Assembly: GCA_036524155.1 (NCBI GenBank)
Contig: DATDCV010000545.1
Coordinates: forward strand, 1 to 23,973
DNA: 23,973 bases
From: DATDCV01 sp036524155
Lineage (GTDB): Bacteria; Verrucomicrobiota; Verrucomicrobiia; Limisphaerales; UBA8199
Direction of reading: 5' to 3'
Positions within the stretch are counted from its first letter, which is position 1. Each line of letters starts with the position of its first letter. This document shows, piece by piece, positions 14,759 to 22,767 of the stretch. The translations under genes were made by a program, and so were the position numbers. A model generated the notes under the pieces. It saw nothing but the letters and a program-made list of their open reading frames with translations. It ran no database searches and was not told where the DNA came from.

Positions 14759-17245
14759 TTATTTCGGGTTTCGGCCTTCGGACCTCGGGTTCGCGGTAAT
14801 TCCCAGCCCGAGCAAGGGGAGCAGTTCCCTGCTCTCTGGGCCGGCGTAATTGAAGATCGTGAAGCCGCCGGTCTTATGCTGTCGCGTGGTATTGATCTGT
14901 TCAATCACGCGGTCCACGCCGAAGTGCGAAGACGAGGCACTCACGCCGATCCCGGGGTAACACGGCGTGCCGCTGGCCCATCGCATCTGCTTGCGCACCA
15001 GGTTTTCGAAACTGCGGTTGCTTGGGGTGTAGTCCATCGGACAGACGAAATCGACATAGCCGCTCTCACACCACAGTTTCCAATCCTGGCCAACGGTGTC
15101 GCGGTCCGCCGCCCAATTGGGGAAAACCGCGGCGGAGATTTTGATTTTCGGTTTCGCGGCACGAGCCTGTTGGCTCACCGCCTTGACGACGGCAGTGATG
15201 TTGCTGCGGCGCCAATCGAGCCATTGCTCGCGGAGAGCGCCGTTGGCCAGCACGTCCGCCGGCCAGCGCGCCACCGTCTGGTCAATTGCGCGTTGGAAAC
15301 GCTCCTTGCAGCCGGCGCAGAAACAGTGGTCACCATCCGGGTAGCGGATGTAATCGAAGTGGATGCCGTCGACGTCGTAATTCCGGGCGACCTCGACCAT
15401 GGACGCGATCTCGAGCGCCTGGTTTTCGGGGTGTGAGGGGCAGAGCCAGGGTTCTTCCTTGCCGGTTGAACTGGCCTGCAGACGGCCTTCCTGTCGTATT
15501 CGCTGGACGAACTCTTTGGGGGCGGCCTGCCCGAGGTTCCAGTTCACTTTCCAGACGTGGACCTGGACCCCATGTTTGCGGCAGGCCGCGACACACTGGG
15601 CGATTTGGTCACCGCGCTCGGCCACTTGCGGTGCAACCGGCAAGACTTTGCTGGCGTAAAACGCGGCGCCGCCCCAGAGCATGTTCGGCAGGATCGCCGT
15701 GAATCCGTTGTTGGCCAGGCGGCCAATAGCTTCGTCCCAGTTCATGCCCTGGACTCCAAACGCGCTGTGGCACCAGAACGCCCGGAATTCACCCGAGAGC
15801 GGCCTCTGCGCCAGGCAAAAAGCTTCTTTGACCTTTTGGCGGGCGGCGGCAGCGCGTGCGATCGCCTCGGGGAATTTTCTGTCGGCGATCAGTTTCGCCG
15901 CGGAGTCGCGAAGCTCACGCGCAGTGGCGAGCGCCTCGACAACACGCGCGTTTTCGGGCCTCGAATTCCTGATCTGCGCCACGGCTTCGTCGAAGCTCTC
16001 GTATTCGCCGATGGACCCTGTTTTGGCCATCTCACCTTTGGCTGCCTGTTGCCAGATCTCCGGCGCCAGATAGCCGATCATGGCCAGCAGCAAGCGGTGT
16101 TTGTTGGCGGCATCATCGGGGAGCAAAACGTGGCTCATCACCAAACCGTCCTTCGAGCCCAGTACGGCCGGGTAACCGGCCGGCTTGCCCTGGTCGTCGA
16201 ACCAATCCGCGAATACATGGCCGACTCCCGACACCGGGCGATAAGAGGAGATATTCCAGGATTGCTGGCCCACGACCGGCGGCGCTCCGGAAAGGGCGCC
16301 GTCCACGAAGTGAAGGGAGGAAAAACTTCCAGCCCGGGCGCCTTTTATATGGTCGCCGCCTTCAACCTTCAGCAGGGGCCGAAGCCTGACGGGAACAGTG
16401 TAAAACACCAGCAGCTTGCCTCCGGCGTCCACGTAACGGATCAACTCGTCGGCGGCTGGCTCCGGCAGCGACGGATTGTGCGGCAGTATGACTACTTTAG
16501 CCGGCTTCAACCTCGCGGCGGTGATGTCCAGATCGCTGACCACAGCGCATTCCAGCTCCAGCTCGCGAAGGCTTCGCGCCATGCCTTCGGTGAATTGTTG
16601 CACGCTGCGCGCCTCGGCCGGGAGCAACCCCGTCGCGGATTCCGCGCGCAATATGGCAATGGCCGCGTCGCCGCCCAGCGCGCCGGTCCGCCGCAAGTCG
16701 CTCAGGTAAAACTCCGTGTTTATATCCTGACCTCGCCAGGCCGAGATCCGGATCGTCCTAATCTGGCCCCACCCGGCCGGCTGGCCCTCGACCGTCATGT
16801 CGGCCTTGTTAAGAGAAATCGTGCTCCAGCCAGACGCTGATTCCGGGTAAAAGGAGCCGTGGTACCACCCGTCGCCGCTCTGGAAATAGAGGCTGAAATA
16901 GGAGACCGGGGAGGCGTCGCGGCAGAGTACCCTGAATTGGATTCCGCGCCCGGAGGCCAGATCCAGTTTCACCTGTCGGTCCCAGGAAGCCCGTTCGATA
17001 TTTGTCCCGGTAAAGTTGCAGGGCAAGCGCAACACGTTTCGGCCCTCCAGCAGCGCCACCGAAACCGGCGCGCTGCCGCCCATGGGAACCCACGCCGCGC
17101 GTGCCGCGGCATCGTCCGCATACGCGCAAGCATCGATGATCCCGTCGTCAACGGCACCGGCGGTCGGAACAGCAATGCACCCGGTCAGCCAAAACAACCA
17201 CGCTCCTCGAACATTGAATCTGCGTGCGGCTAGCGAGCTTATCAT
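14759..17245 (-). CDS. Exported GHL10 (family-10-like glycosyl hydrolase) protein
   Basis: From ATG 17245 (AGGATAGG just upstream) the protein is 828 aa with a signal peptide (basic start, WLFWLTGCIAVPTAGA). Three parts can be seen. Residues about 30-190 look like a carbohydrate-binding-type beta-sandwich (SYFSLYFQSGDGWY, WSTISLNKADM). Residues about 195-390 resemble a glutamine-amidotransferase-like or beta-galactosidase-trimerisation fold (VVILPHNPSLPEPAADELIRYV in part). Residues about 486-815 form the GHL10 TIM barrel (FRAFWCHSAFG, VDGIHFDYIRYP). GHL10 proteins are predicted glycosidases for cell-wall or exopolysaccharides; few are characterised. HCFCAGC, just after the barrel strand ending in DYIRYP, could be a metal or disulfide site. 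The gene stands between a hairpin at its 3' end and a long inverted repeat upstream, so it is probably its own unit. Confidence 0.85.
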   Translation of the reverse strand: MISSLAARRFNVRGAWLFWLTGCIAVPTAGAVDDGIIDACAYADDAAARAAWVPMGGSAPVSVALLEGRNVLRLPCNFTGTNIERASWDRQVKLDLASGRGIQFRVLCRDASPVSYFSLYFQSGDGWYHGSFYPESASGWSTISLNKADMTVEGQPAGWGQIRTIRISAWRGQDINTEFYLSDLRRTGALGGDAAIAILRAESATGLLPAEARSVQQFTEGMARSLRELELECAVVSDLDITAARLKPAKVVILPHNPSLPEPAADELIRYVDAGGKLLVFYTVPVRLRPLLKVEGGDHIKGARAGSFSSLHFVDGALSGAPPVVGQQSWNISSYRPVSGVGHVFADWFDDQGKPAGYPAVLGSKDGLVMSHVLLPDDAANKHRLLLAMIGYLAPEIWQQAAKGEMAKTGSIGEYESFDEAVAQIRNSRPENARVVEALATARELRDSAAKLIADRKFPEAIARAAAARQKVKEAFCLAQRPLSGEFRAFWCHSAFGVQGMNWDEAIGRLANNGFTAILPNMLWGGAAFYASKVLPVAPQVAERGDQIAQCVAACRKHGVQVHVWKVNWNLGQAAPKEFVQRIRQEGRLQASSTGKEEPWLCPSHPENQALEIASMVEVARNYDVDGIHFDYIRYPDGDHCFCAGCKERFQRAIDQTVARWPADVLANGALREQWLDWRRSNITAVVKAVSQQARAAKPKIKISAAVFPNWAADRDTVGQDWKLWCESGYVDFVCPMDYTPSNRSFENLVRKQMRWASGTPCYPGIGVSASSSHFGVDRVIEQINTTRQHKTGGFTIFNYAGPESRELLPLLGLGITANPRSEGRNPK

Positions 17246-17375
17246 GAGACCTATCCTGCGTAAAACCGCGATGGAAAGCAACGGAGGGGAGATGCCGCAT
17301 CCGCTTCTGCTCTGGATTTGGGAGGAATCAGGGCTGCTATGCCGGCTATTTCATGTCTCAGACGGGATTCCGGTC

Positions 17376-17449
17376 GACCGGAGCGCCGACATGTTGTCGG
17401 CTTATGCCACGCGGACCGCACAAGCCGACAACATGTCGGCGCTCCGGTC
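17376..17449. repeat. REP-like element: 28-bp perfect inverted repeat
   Basis: Positions 17376-17403 and 17422-17449 are perfect inverted copies (28 of 28) around an 18-nt spacer. Each arm carries its own palindrome GCCGACATGTTGTCGGC. The element begins 19 bp after the stop of the response-regulator gene (minus strand), matching the placement of the 8952-9056 element although the sequences are unrelated. It could act as a terminator or be a dispersed palindromic repeat. Confidence 0.85.
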
Positions 17450-17468
17450 CTGCACGAAAATAACCGGG

Positions 17469-18101
17469 CTAAACCAGCCCACGTTCCTTGGCCAGGTTGG
17501 CCGCTTGCGTGCGGTTTTGTACTTGGAGCTTTGCCAGGATGTTGGACACGTGGTTCTTGACGGTGCCTTCGGCGATATGGAGCCGGTCCGCGATTTCCTT
17601 GTTTGGCACGCCTTGAGCCAGCATTACCAGAACTTCGTTTTCACGGTCCGACAGAGGCTCAATCAGCTCGCCTGTCGGGTGCAGTGCCGCGTGTAACGTT
17701 CGCGACGCAATCTCCGGCTGGATGAACACTTCCCCCGCGTGGACGCGGCGAATCGTATCGCACAGCTTATCCGCCGGGAGATCTTTCAACAGGTAGCCCA
17801 TCGCGCCCGCGCGCACGCCCTTGAAAACATAGTCGTCGCGGTCAAACGTGGTGAGCAAAATCACTCTCGCTGCCGCCCACGTGCTGCAGATCTTTGAAGT
17901 TGCTTCCACTCCATTCAGACGCGGCATTTGGATATCCATCAGGATGACATCCGGGCGAAGTTGCAGCGCAAGCCTGACGGCGGATTCCCCATTGTCCGCT
18001 TCGCCGATAACCCTGAGGTCCGGCTCCAGCTCCAGCAGCGTTTTCAGGCCCTGGCGCATCAGCGTCTGGTCTTCAGCCAATAAAAGGCGCAGCTTGCTCA
18101 T
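17469..18101 (-). CDS. NarL/FixJ-family response regulator
   Basis: The 210-aa protein has a receiver domain (acidic pocket E10/D11, phospho-acceptor Asp56 in LMDIQMP, Thr at 84-85, Lys106 in LLKD) and a C-terminal LuxR-type helix-turn-helix (about 147-205, LSDRENEVLVMLAQG, IAEGTVKNHVSNILAKL). It would bind DNA as a phosphorylated dimer. ATG 18101 overlaps the stop of the upstream small-protein gene (ATGA, 18098-18101), so translation is probably coupled. The open frame extends to 18296, but that part lies over the neighbour and has no domain. Its kinase partner is very likely the HisKA_3 kinase two genes upstream. The regulon cannot be read from the window. Confidence 0.95.
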   Translation of the reverse strand: MSKLRLLLAEDQTLMRQGLKTLLELEPDLRVIGEADNGESAVRLALQLRPDVILMDIQMPRLNGVEATSKICSTWAAARVILLTTFDRDDYVFKGVRAGAMGYLLKDLPADKLCDTIRRVHAGEVFIQPEIASRTLHAALHPTGELIEPLSDRENEVLVMLAQGVPNKEIADRLHIAEGTVKNHVSNILAKLQVQNRTQAANLAKERGLV

Positions 18102-18568
18102 GGTTCGGTGGTGCGAGGATAAATCAGCTCTGTGACGGTGTGCGGAAGAAAGGGCGACTTGATGTTCAAAGCGACGAGGGTCCAGGAGACGTAATACTCC
18201 AGTCTGTTTGGCACGGGTTCGTAAGTGAGACAAAACCGCACGTCTTTCTGAGGGGAGGCGACCTGCACGAGCGTGTTCGAGTGTCCACCAATCCAACCTG
18301 TGCAGACGCTATTCGGGCCGTTCATCCTGTACAAAATGTTCCCCCAGCCTTGGGATCCCAGGGCCTGAACTTCCACCTTAAAAGCAACCTCGCGGGCATT
18401 TCGATTCGTGATTCCCAGGATAGCAAAGTTGACAGCCGCGGTGACATTAGTTCTTCCCACAACGCCTGCCTGCAAGGAAGCGCTTCGGGGGGCGCCGTGC
18501 ACCAGCCAAATGCAGGCTGCGATTACCCCGACTATCAATAGAGCTATGCCTATGGCGAGGCGTTTCAT
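18098..18568 (-). CDS. Small lipoprotein-like or membrane-anchored protein of unknown function
   Basis: The 156-aa protein is not recognised. It begins with a basic, hydrophobic segment (MKRLAIGIALLIVGVIAAC) that could be a single membrane anchor or, because IAAC at 16-19 fits a lipobox, a lipoprotein signal. The rest appears to be an extracytoplasmic beta-rich domain (VNFAILGITNRNAREVAFK, LEYYVSWTLVALN) with two cysteines that could pair. Its start overlaps the kinase stop (ATGA at 18565-18568) and its stop overlaps the response-regulator start (ATGA at 18098-18101). That tight fit suggests a role in the same signalling pathway, such as a signal-sensing or kinase-modulating accessory protein, but this is inference from context only. 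Confidence 0.8.
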   Translation of the reverse strand: MKRLAIGIALLIVGVIAACIWLVHGAPRSASLQAGVVGRTNVTAAVNFAILGITNRNAREVAFKVEVQALGSQGWGNILYRMNGPNSVCTGWIGGHSNTLVQVASPQKDVRFCLTYEPVPNRLEYYVSWTLVALNIKSPFLPHTVTELIYPRTTEP

Positions 18569-19851
18569 GGTGTGCCAGGCAACAACGGCAAGCGCGCCTC
18601 CAAAGCAGTCCCTTTCGGTGTGTTTGCCAGGACCTTCAGGGTGCCGCCCAGTCCTTCGACCCGTTCGCGCAGACCCCGCAAGCCATAGTGGCCGGGGCGG
18701 CTTTCGGCGTTTGGCGGCAATCCCACCCCGTCGTCGACAACCCGCAGCGCAATTTGCTGCGAGCCACGCCGGAAAGACTCCGCTGCCAGTCCACTTTTGC
18801 TGTCCCGCTCAAGAATCACCCGCGCCTCGGTCGCGCGGGCATGACGTTCCACGTTTGCCAATCCTTCCTGCGCCACGCGCCAGAGTGTCTCGCAAACCGC
18901 CGGGGAGAGCGCACTCAGACTGTCCGGCAGGTGCTTTTCGATCCTCAGATGTGCGCGTTCGGCCACCTCAGCGCACAGTTCCTGCAGCGCCTGCCCGAGC
19001 GGGTGGTCACCCAAGCCGGGAGCGCGCAAGCCCGCCAAAGAACGGCGCAGTTGCTCCATGCTGGTGCGCGTCAGAGCTTTCATCTCCTCCATCAAAGCGG
19101 AAGCCCGCCCCGGATCGACGGGCAGCAGTTTTTGGGTGGCTTCAAGCTGGACTGTTAGCGTGACCAACCCATGCCCGAGGCTGTCGTGCAGTTCGCGGGC
19201 CAACCGCTCCCGTTCCCGCAGTGTGGCCAACTCGGCATCCCGTTCGCGCGCCGCCTCCAGCTCCTTTTTCGCCAACTCGAGTTCCTGGATCAGCTTCGCC
19301 CGCTCCGCGCTCGTAAAAGCCAGCCGGTGAATGAACAGGCCGAGTGCCGTCCACCCTACCACCATCGCGAGATAGCCCAGCCAATCGCGAAGGCGGAGGT
19401 CGGCGAGTCCCGCCAACCCGGTCTTGGCCGGCAGCCACACCAGGAATACCGCCAAACCTGCCGGCACCGAATATCTCGGCGGGACCGCCCCGAATAGCTG
19501 GCCCAAGTATCCCAGCACCATCCATTCAAACGCCGGCTCAAACCGCCAGGTAATGAACCAGAGCGCAAAACTTACCGGAAAATAAAATCCCCACCACTGC
19601 AGGACGGCTGGCGAGCGAAGGGGCAGGGCGAAGAACCGGATGTAAAGCGCCGCCTGGGCTGCCACCAACACCGTGACGTTAATCTCGGGCCAGCCCCAAG
19701 CATATCCCGCGCGCTGCCACCGGTTCAGCAGAACGAAACACATCCCGGCGATGAACACGATGTGGAACAGCAGAATGAAGCGCTGGAATTGCTGGCCCGG
19801 AAGCGGCAGTTGAGCCATGCCTTCAGATCGATTCGAGTCCGGCGACTTCAT
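18565..19851 (-). CDS. NarX/DesK-type sensor histidine kinase
   Basis: From ATG 19851 the protein is 428 aa. Several hydrophobic segments lie within about 24-178 (ILLFHIVFIAGMCFVLL, VLVAAQAALYIRFF, GFYFPVSFALWFI, LGYLAMVVGWTALGLFI), giving an integral membrane sensor with little extracytoplasmic loop. A coiled-coil linker (182-216) leads to the HisKA_3 dimerisation domain with ELHDSLGHG (His222). The HATPase domain shows the N-box near NVERHA (Asn333), DDGVGLP (373-379) and GLRGLRERV (390-398). The kinase would phosphorylate the response regulator encoded two genes downstream. An upstream TTG at 19893 would overlap the TPR gene's stop as TTGA, giving an unbroken coupled operon; ATG 19818 is another choice. 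The start is therefore not settled. Confidence 0.93.
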   Translation of the reverse strand: MKSPDSNRSEGMAQLPLPGQQFQRFILLFHIVFIAGMCFVLLNRWQRAGYAWGWPEINVTVLVAAQAALYIRFFALPLRSPAVLQWWGFYFPVSFALWFITWRFEPAFEWMVLGYLGQLFGAVPPRYSVPAGLAVFLVWLPAKTGLAGLADLRLRDWLGYLAMVVGWTALGLFIHRLAFTSAERAKLIQELELAKKELEAARERDAELATLRERERLARELHDSLGHGLVTLTVQLEATQKLLPVDPGRASALMEEMKALTRTSMEQLRRSLAGLRAPGLGDHPLGQALQELCAEVAERAHLRIEKHLPDSLSALSPAVCETLWRVAQEGLANVERHARATEARVILERDSKSGLAAESFRRGSQQIALRVVDDGVGLPPNAESRPGHYGLRGLRERVEGLGGTLKVLANTPKGTALEARLPLLPGTP

Positions 19852-19889
19852 AACATCGGCATTATGACGAGGACGGCTGCATTTGTCAG

Positions 19890-20735
19890 TCAACGAACGG
19901 TAGCCTGTTCCGGCGTCGGCTGGGTCAGCCTTTGCGCCAGGGTCGTATCGTTCGGGAACAACGTTGCGCCGCGCTGCCAGGTCTGTCTGGCGTAATCGGG
20001 ATAGCCCTGCTTTTGATACTGGTCACCCAGCAACAGATACGTCTGGGCAAACTGCGGCTGAGTCGGCTGGCCTTCTTGCAGCTTCGCCAGCTCGACGAAG
20101 CGCGTGATCACCTCCGAGCCTTTGCCGAGCTGTGGCGGCCAGTACGACATTGCTGTGGCCTTCCAAAAACCTGCCTCCCAGTTCGAAGGGTCCAGGTTCA
20201 ATGCGGCATCAAAACTCTGGTCCGCTTTCAACCCCAAGATGCCTTGCTCACGGATATCATTCAGCGTGCCGGCCTTTTGAAGGCAAGCCTGGCCGAGCGC
20301 GGCTGGATATTCCGCGACCGTCGGGTTGGCGCTCGCCCGCTGCTCGAGATCACCAATGACTTGGTCGAGCTTGCCGGAGTCCCTAAGGTGTTTCCAGGCC
20401 GCTTGTTTTTGCTCAAATCCGGCTTGGGAGGAAACCAACACGCTCAGCGCTTGCTGGTACGGAAGCGATGGCGGAGCGGCCGGCGGAATATTAACCCCAC
20501 CAGTATTCGCTTCGATGACTGCACGGGCCGCCTTCCCTCTGGTTGCCATTAGCGGTTGGGCTTCTGCGTCCGGTTGTGACGAAGCCGTGGACGCCGGCTC
20601 AGAACCTTCGGAATTGCCGGGTACCTCCAAAGTCGCATTCTGTGCGGGAATCCGCTGGGTGCTGTGCCGCGCCAGATACAGCCAGAAGCCGCCCACCAGG
20701 CAAACCCCCATTATTATCAGAACCAGAGTTTTCAT
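19890..20735 (-). CDS. Membrane-anchored TPR-like protein
   Basis: The 281-aa protein starts at ATG 20735, chosen because AAAGGAAA lies 6-7 nt upstream and MKTLVLIIMGVCLVGGFWL forms a single N-terminal membrane segment. A low-complexity Ser/Pro/Ala/Glu linker (about 26-92) follows, then helices of TPR type (about 150-270, for example SFDAALNLDPSNWEAGFWKA and AQTYLLLGDQYQKQGYPDYA). Such proteins bind partners outside or at the membrane. The gene leads the kinase/small-protein/regulator operon on the same strand. Whether it belongs to the signalling route or is only co-transcribed is unclear. The open frame extends to 20831 but the added residues are basic and unlikely to be translated. Confidence 0.82.
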   Translation of the reverse strand: MKTLVLIIMGVCLVGGFWLYLARHSTQRIPAQNATLEVPGNSEGSEPASTASSQPDAEAQPLMATRGKAARAVIEANTGGVNIPPAAPPSLPYQQALSVLVSSQAGFEQKQAAWKHLRDSGKLDQVIGDLEQRASANPTVAEYPAALGQACLQKAGTLNDIREQGILGLKADQSFDAALNLDPSNWEAGFWKATAMSYWPPQLGKGSEVITRFVELAKLQEGQPTQPQFAQTYLLLGDQYQKQGYPDYARQTWQRGATLFPNDTTLAQRLTQPTPEQATVR

Positions 20736-21052
20736 ATTCTTTTCCTTTCGTTTTGACCGCCGCTGCGGCGGATTCAGTTTCCGTTCGCTCATGGTCCAGC
20801 CACCAGGCCTGCCTCTGGCGAACGCGTCCACTTTGCTCCTTTATCCCGAAATTCCGGAAGACCCCTTGGTCACGATCTTCATAGGAATAAAGTCATGGTC
20901 GTCAGCATCGCCTATTGGTGGTTGAAGCGTGGTTGCGCTTGACGCGCGACGGTGACCAGTGAAAATCCCTGAAAATCGCTGATGTGTGCGACCTGTGCTT
21001 AACCGCTGCCAATGAACCGCGCCGTTTTCTTTCCGAAAATCACCCAACCCCA
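20736..21052. other. Divergent intergenic region
   Basis: This 317-bp region separates the TPR operon (-) from the propeller/barrel gene (+) and so should hold both promoters. I see a GC palindrome at 20757-20771 (7-bp arms, 1-nt loop) and two TGAAAATC octamers at 20960-20967 and 20970-20977, ten bases apart. No confident -35/-10 pair was found. An ATG at 20984 in frame with the plus gene would shorten the gap if used. Confidence 0.4.
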
Positions 21053-22693
21053 ATGATCGAGCAAAACAACCGCAAGCGCGCACTCGACTTGAAAACCGCC
21101 ATCTTTCTGCTGTCGGCCTGTTTGGCCGGGCTGCACATTTACCCCGCTCACGCCGCGGATGCCCTGAGATTGAAGCGATACAGGCAAAAGACCCGGACGT
21201 TTTTCAATATCGCCGATCCCGGAGTCCCTGCCGCCTTGCGAGGCAGCACTAACCCGCTGCCGATAGGCGGCATCACGAGCACGGCGCTGGCTTCGGATGG
21301 AGCCACCTGGCTTGGCACGACGCAGGGTTTGATGCGGGTGTCGCTGTCAGACCCGGAACGTGATCAGTGTCAATACCTGGCGGGGCGCCGCTATCTGCCC
21401 GACGACCACGTGCTCCAACTCCTGCCGGATGCCAGCGGCGGCGTTTGGGCACGCACGCAAACCGGAGTCGCGCACATTGAGCTGCAACGGATGACCCTGG
21501 CCCGGAAAGCAGAGTTCTTCGAGCGGCGCATCCGCGCTCGCCACGATCGTTACGGCCTGGTCGCCGATTCACTCCTCACGGTCCCCGGGGATGTTTCCAA
21601 CAGTCGTGGCATCGACAACGACAACGACGGATTGTGGACTGCGATTTACGCCGCGGCCGAGTGTTTCCGGTACAAGGTCACGAAATCGCCGGAAGCGCTC
21701 GCCAATGCGCGGAAATCGATCAACGCGATGCTCTTCCTCGAGGAAGTCGCCGGCCGCCGCGGTTTTCCTGCCCGATCCTATGTCCGCAAAGGTGATCCGA
21801 TGCCGACCGGGGGCGAGTGGCATTGGACTTCGGACGGACAGCATTATTGGAAGGCGGACACCAGCTCCGACGAAATCGTGGGTCATTTTTTCATCTTCAG
21901 CGTTGCCTGGGACCTGCTGCCCGACCCGGAGCTAAGACAGCGCATCGCCGTGACCTGCAAGCGAATCATGGACCACATACTCGACCACGGCTATACACTT
22001 GTAGATCTTGATGGCAAGCCCACGACCTGGGGCTGGTGGGCGCCCGAGATCCTTGAAAAACAACCCGACGAACGGGCTTTGAACAGCCTTGAACTCCTAA
22101 GTTTTCTCAAAACCGCCGCTCACATCACGGGCGATAGACGCTACGACGCCGAATACCGAAAGGCCGCGTATGAGTTCAAATATGCGGACTGGATCACGCG
22201 GTTGAACGAGTTCCGGGAGGAATTGAACTACTCAGACGAAGAACTGGCGATGTTGCCGTTCTACTGCGTTTTCCAATACGAAAAGGACCCGGCGCTGCTG
22301 AACGCTTACCGACGCGCCGTGGACGAATGGTGGAAGAACATCCGGCGCGAGGCCAACCCGCTCTGGACCTTCATCTATCTGACGGGCAAACCGGATGCGG
22401 AGGTGGATTTGGGCGCGGCGGCCTGGACACTTTATCGTTTCCCGATGGACATGATTAAATGGACGGTCAGGAATTCCCACCGAGCGGACCTGGTCTGGGC
22501 GTCGACGGCTGATCGGGCCGGTCGGCGTGAGACCCTGAACCTGCTGCCGCCCGACGAGCGGCCGGTCATGAGGTGGAACGCCAACCCGTTCGTGGTTGAT
22601 GGCGGCAGCGATGGCCGCGAGGAAGATGATGGGGCCGCGTTTCTGCTGCCCTATTGGATGGGCAGGTACCACAGGTTCTTGAAAGGCGAGTGA
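21053..22693 (+). CDS. Exported protein with stub Reg_prop propeller and predicted alpha/alpha-barrel domain
   Basis: From ATG 21053 the protein is 546 aa with a signal peptide (LKTAIFLLSACLAGL, likely cleavage near AHA-A at 34). Residues about 69-145 hold two blade-like two-component-regulator-propeller motifs (GGITSTALASDGATWLGT, DDHVLQLLPDASGGVWART). The remainder, about 155-546, is alpha-helical with DNDNDGLWTAIYAAAECFRY (188-207) and many aromatic residues, typical of a six-hairpin alpha/alpha barrel as in polysaccharide-processing proteins. I cannot name a characterised homologue. A full propeller needs five or more blades, so the stub is odd; it may be a cap or remnant. The function is probably glycan binding or cleavage (inference). 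ATG 20984 is an alternative start, giving an extra unrelated leader. Confidence 0.75.
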   Translation: MIEQNNRKRALDLKTAIFLLSACLAGLHIYPAHAADALRLKRYRQKTRTFFNIADPGVPAALRGSTNPLPIGGITSTALASDGATWLGTTQGLMRVSLSDPERDQCQYLAGRRYLPDDHVLQLLPDASGGVWARTQTGVAHIELQRMTLARKAEFFERRIRARHDRYGLVADSLLTVPGDVSNSRGIDNDNDGLWTAIYAAAECFRYKVTKSPEALANARKSINAMLFLEEVAGRRGFPARSYVRKGDPMPTGGEWHWTSDGQHYWKADTSSDEIVGHFFIFSVAWDLLPDPELRQRIAVTCKRIMDHILDHGYTLVDLDGKPTTWGWWAPEILEKQPDERALNSLELLSFLKTAAHITGDRRYDAEYRKAAYEFKYADWITRLNEFREELNYSDEELAMLPFYCVFQYEKDPALLNAYRRAVDEWWKNIRREANPLWTFIYLTGKPDAEVDLGAAAWTLYRFPMDMIKWTVRNSHRADLVWASTADRAGRRETLNLLPPDERPVMRWNANPFVVDGGSDGREEDDGAAFLLPYWMGRYHRFLKGE

Positions 22694-22767
22694 GCTTGCC
22701 GCTCCCACTGCAAGGGGCCGTTACCGGTCACCCGCTCGCTGGACGCAGTTAAGACTTGCTGAGTGCG

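Noticed and set aside
15557..16840. Long (427-codon) plus-strand frame opposite the GHL10 gene
   Set aside because: It is antisense to a well-supported gene and shows no recognisable motif or signal peptide.
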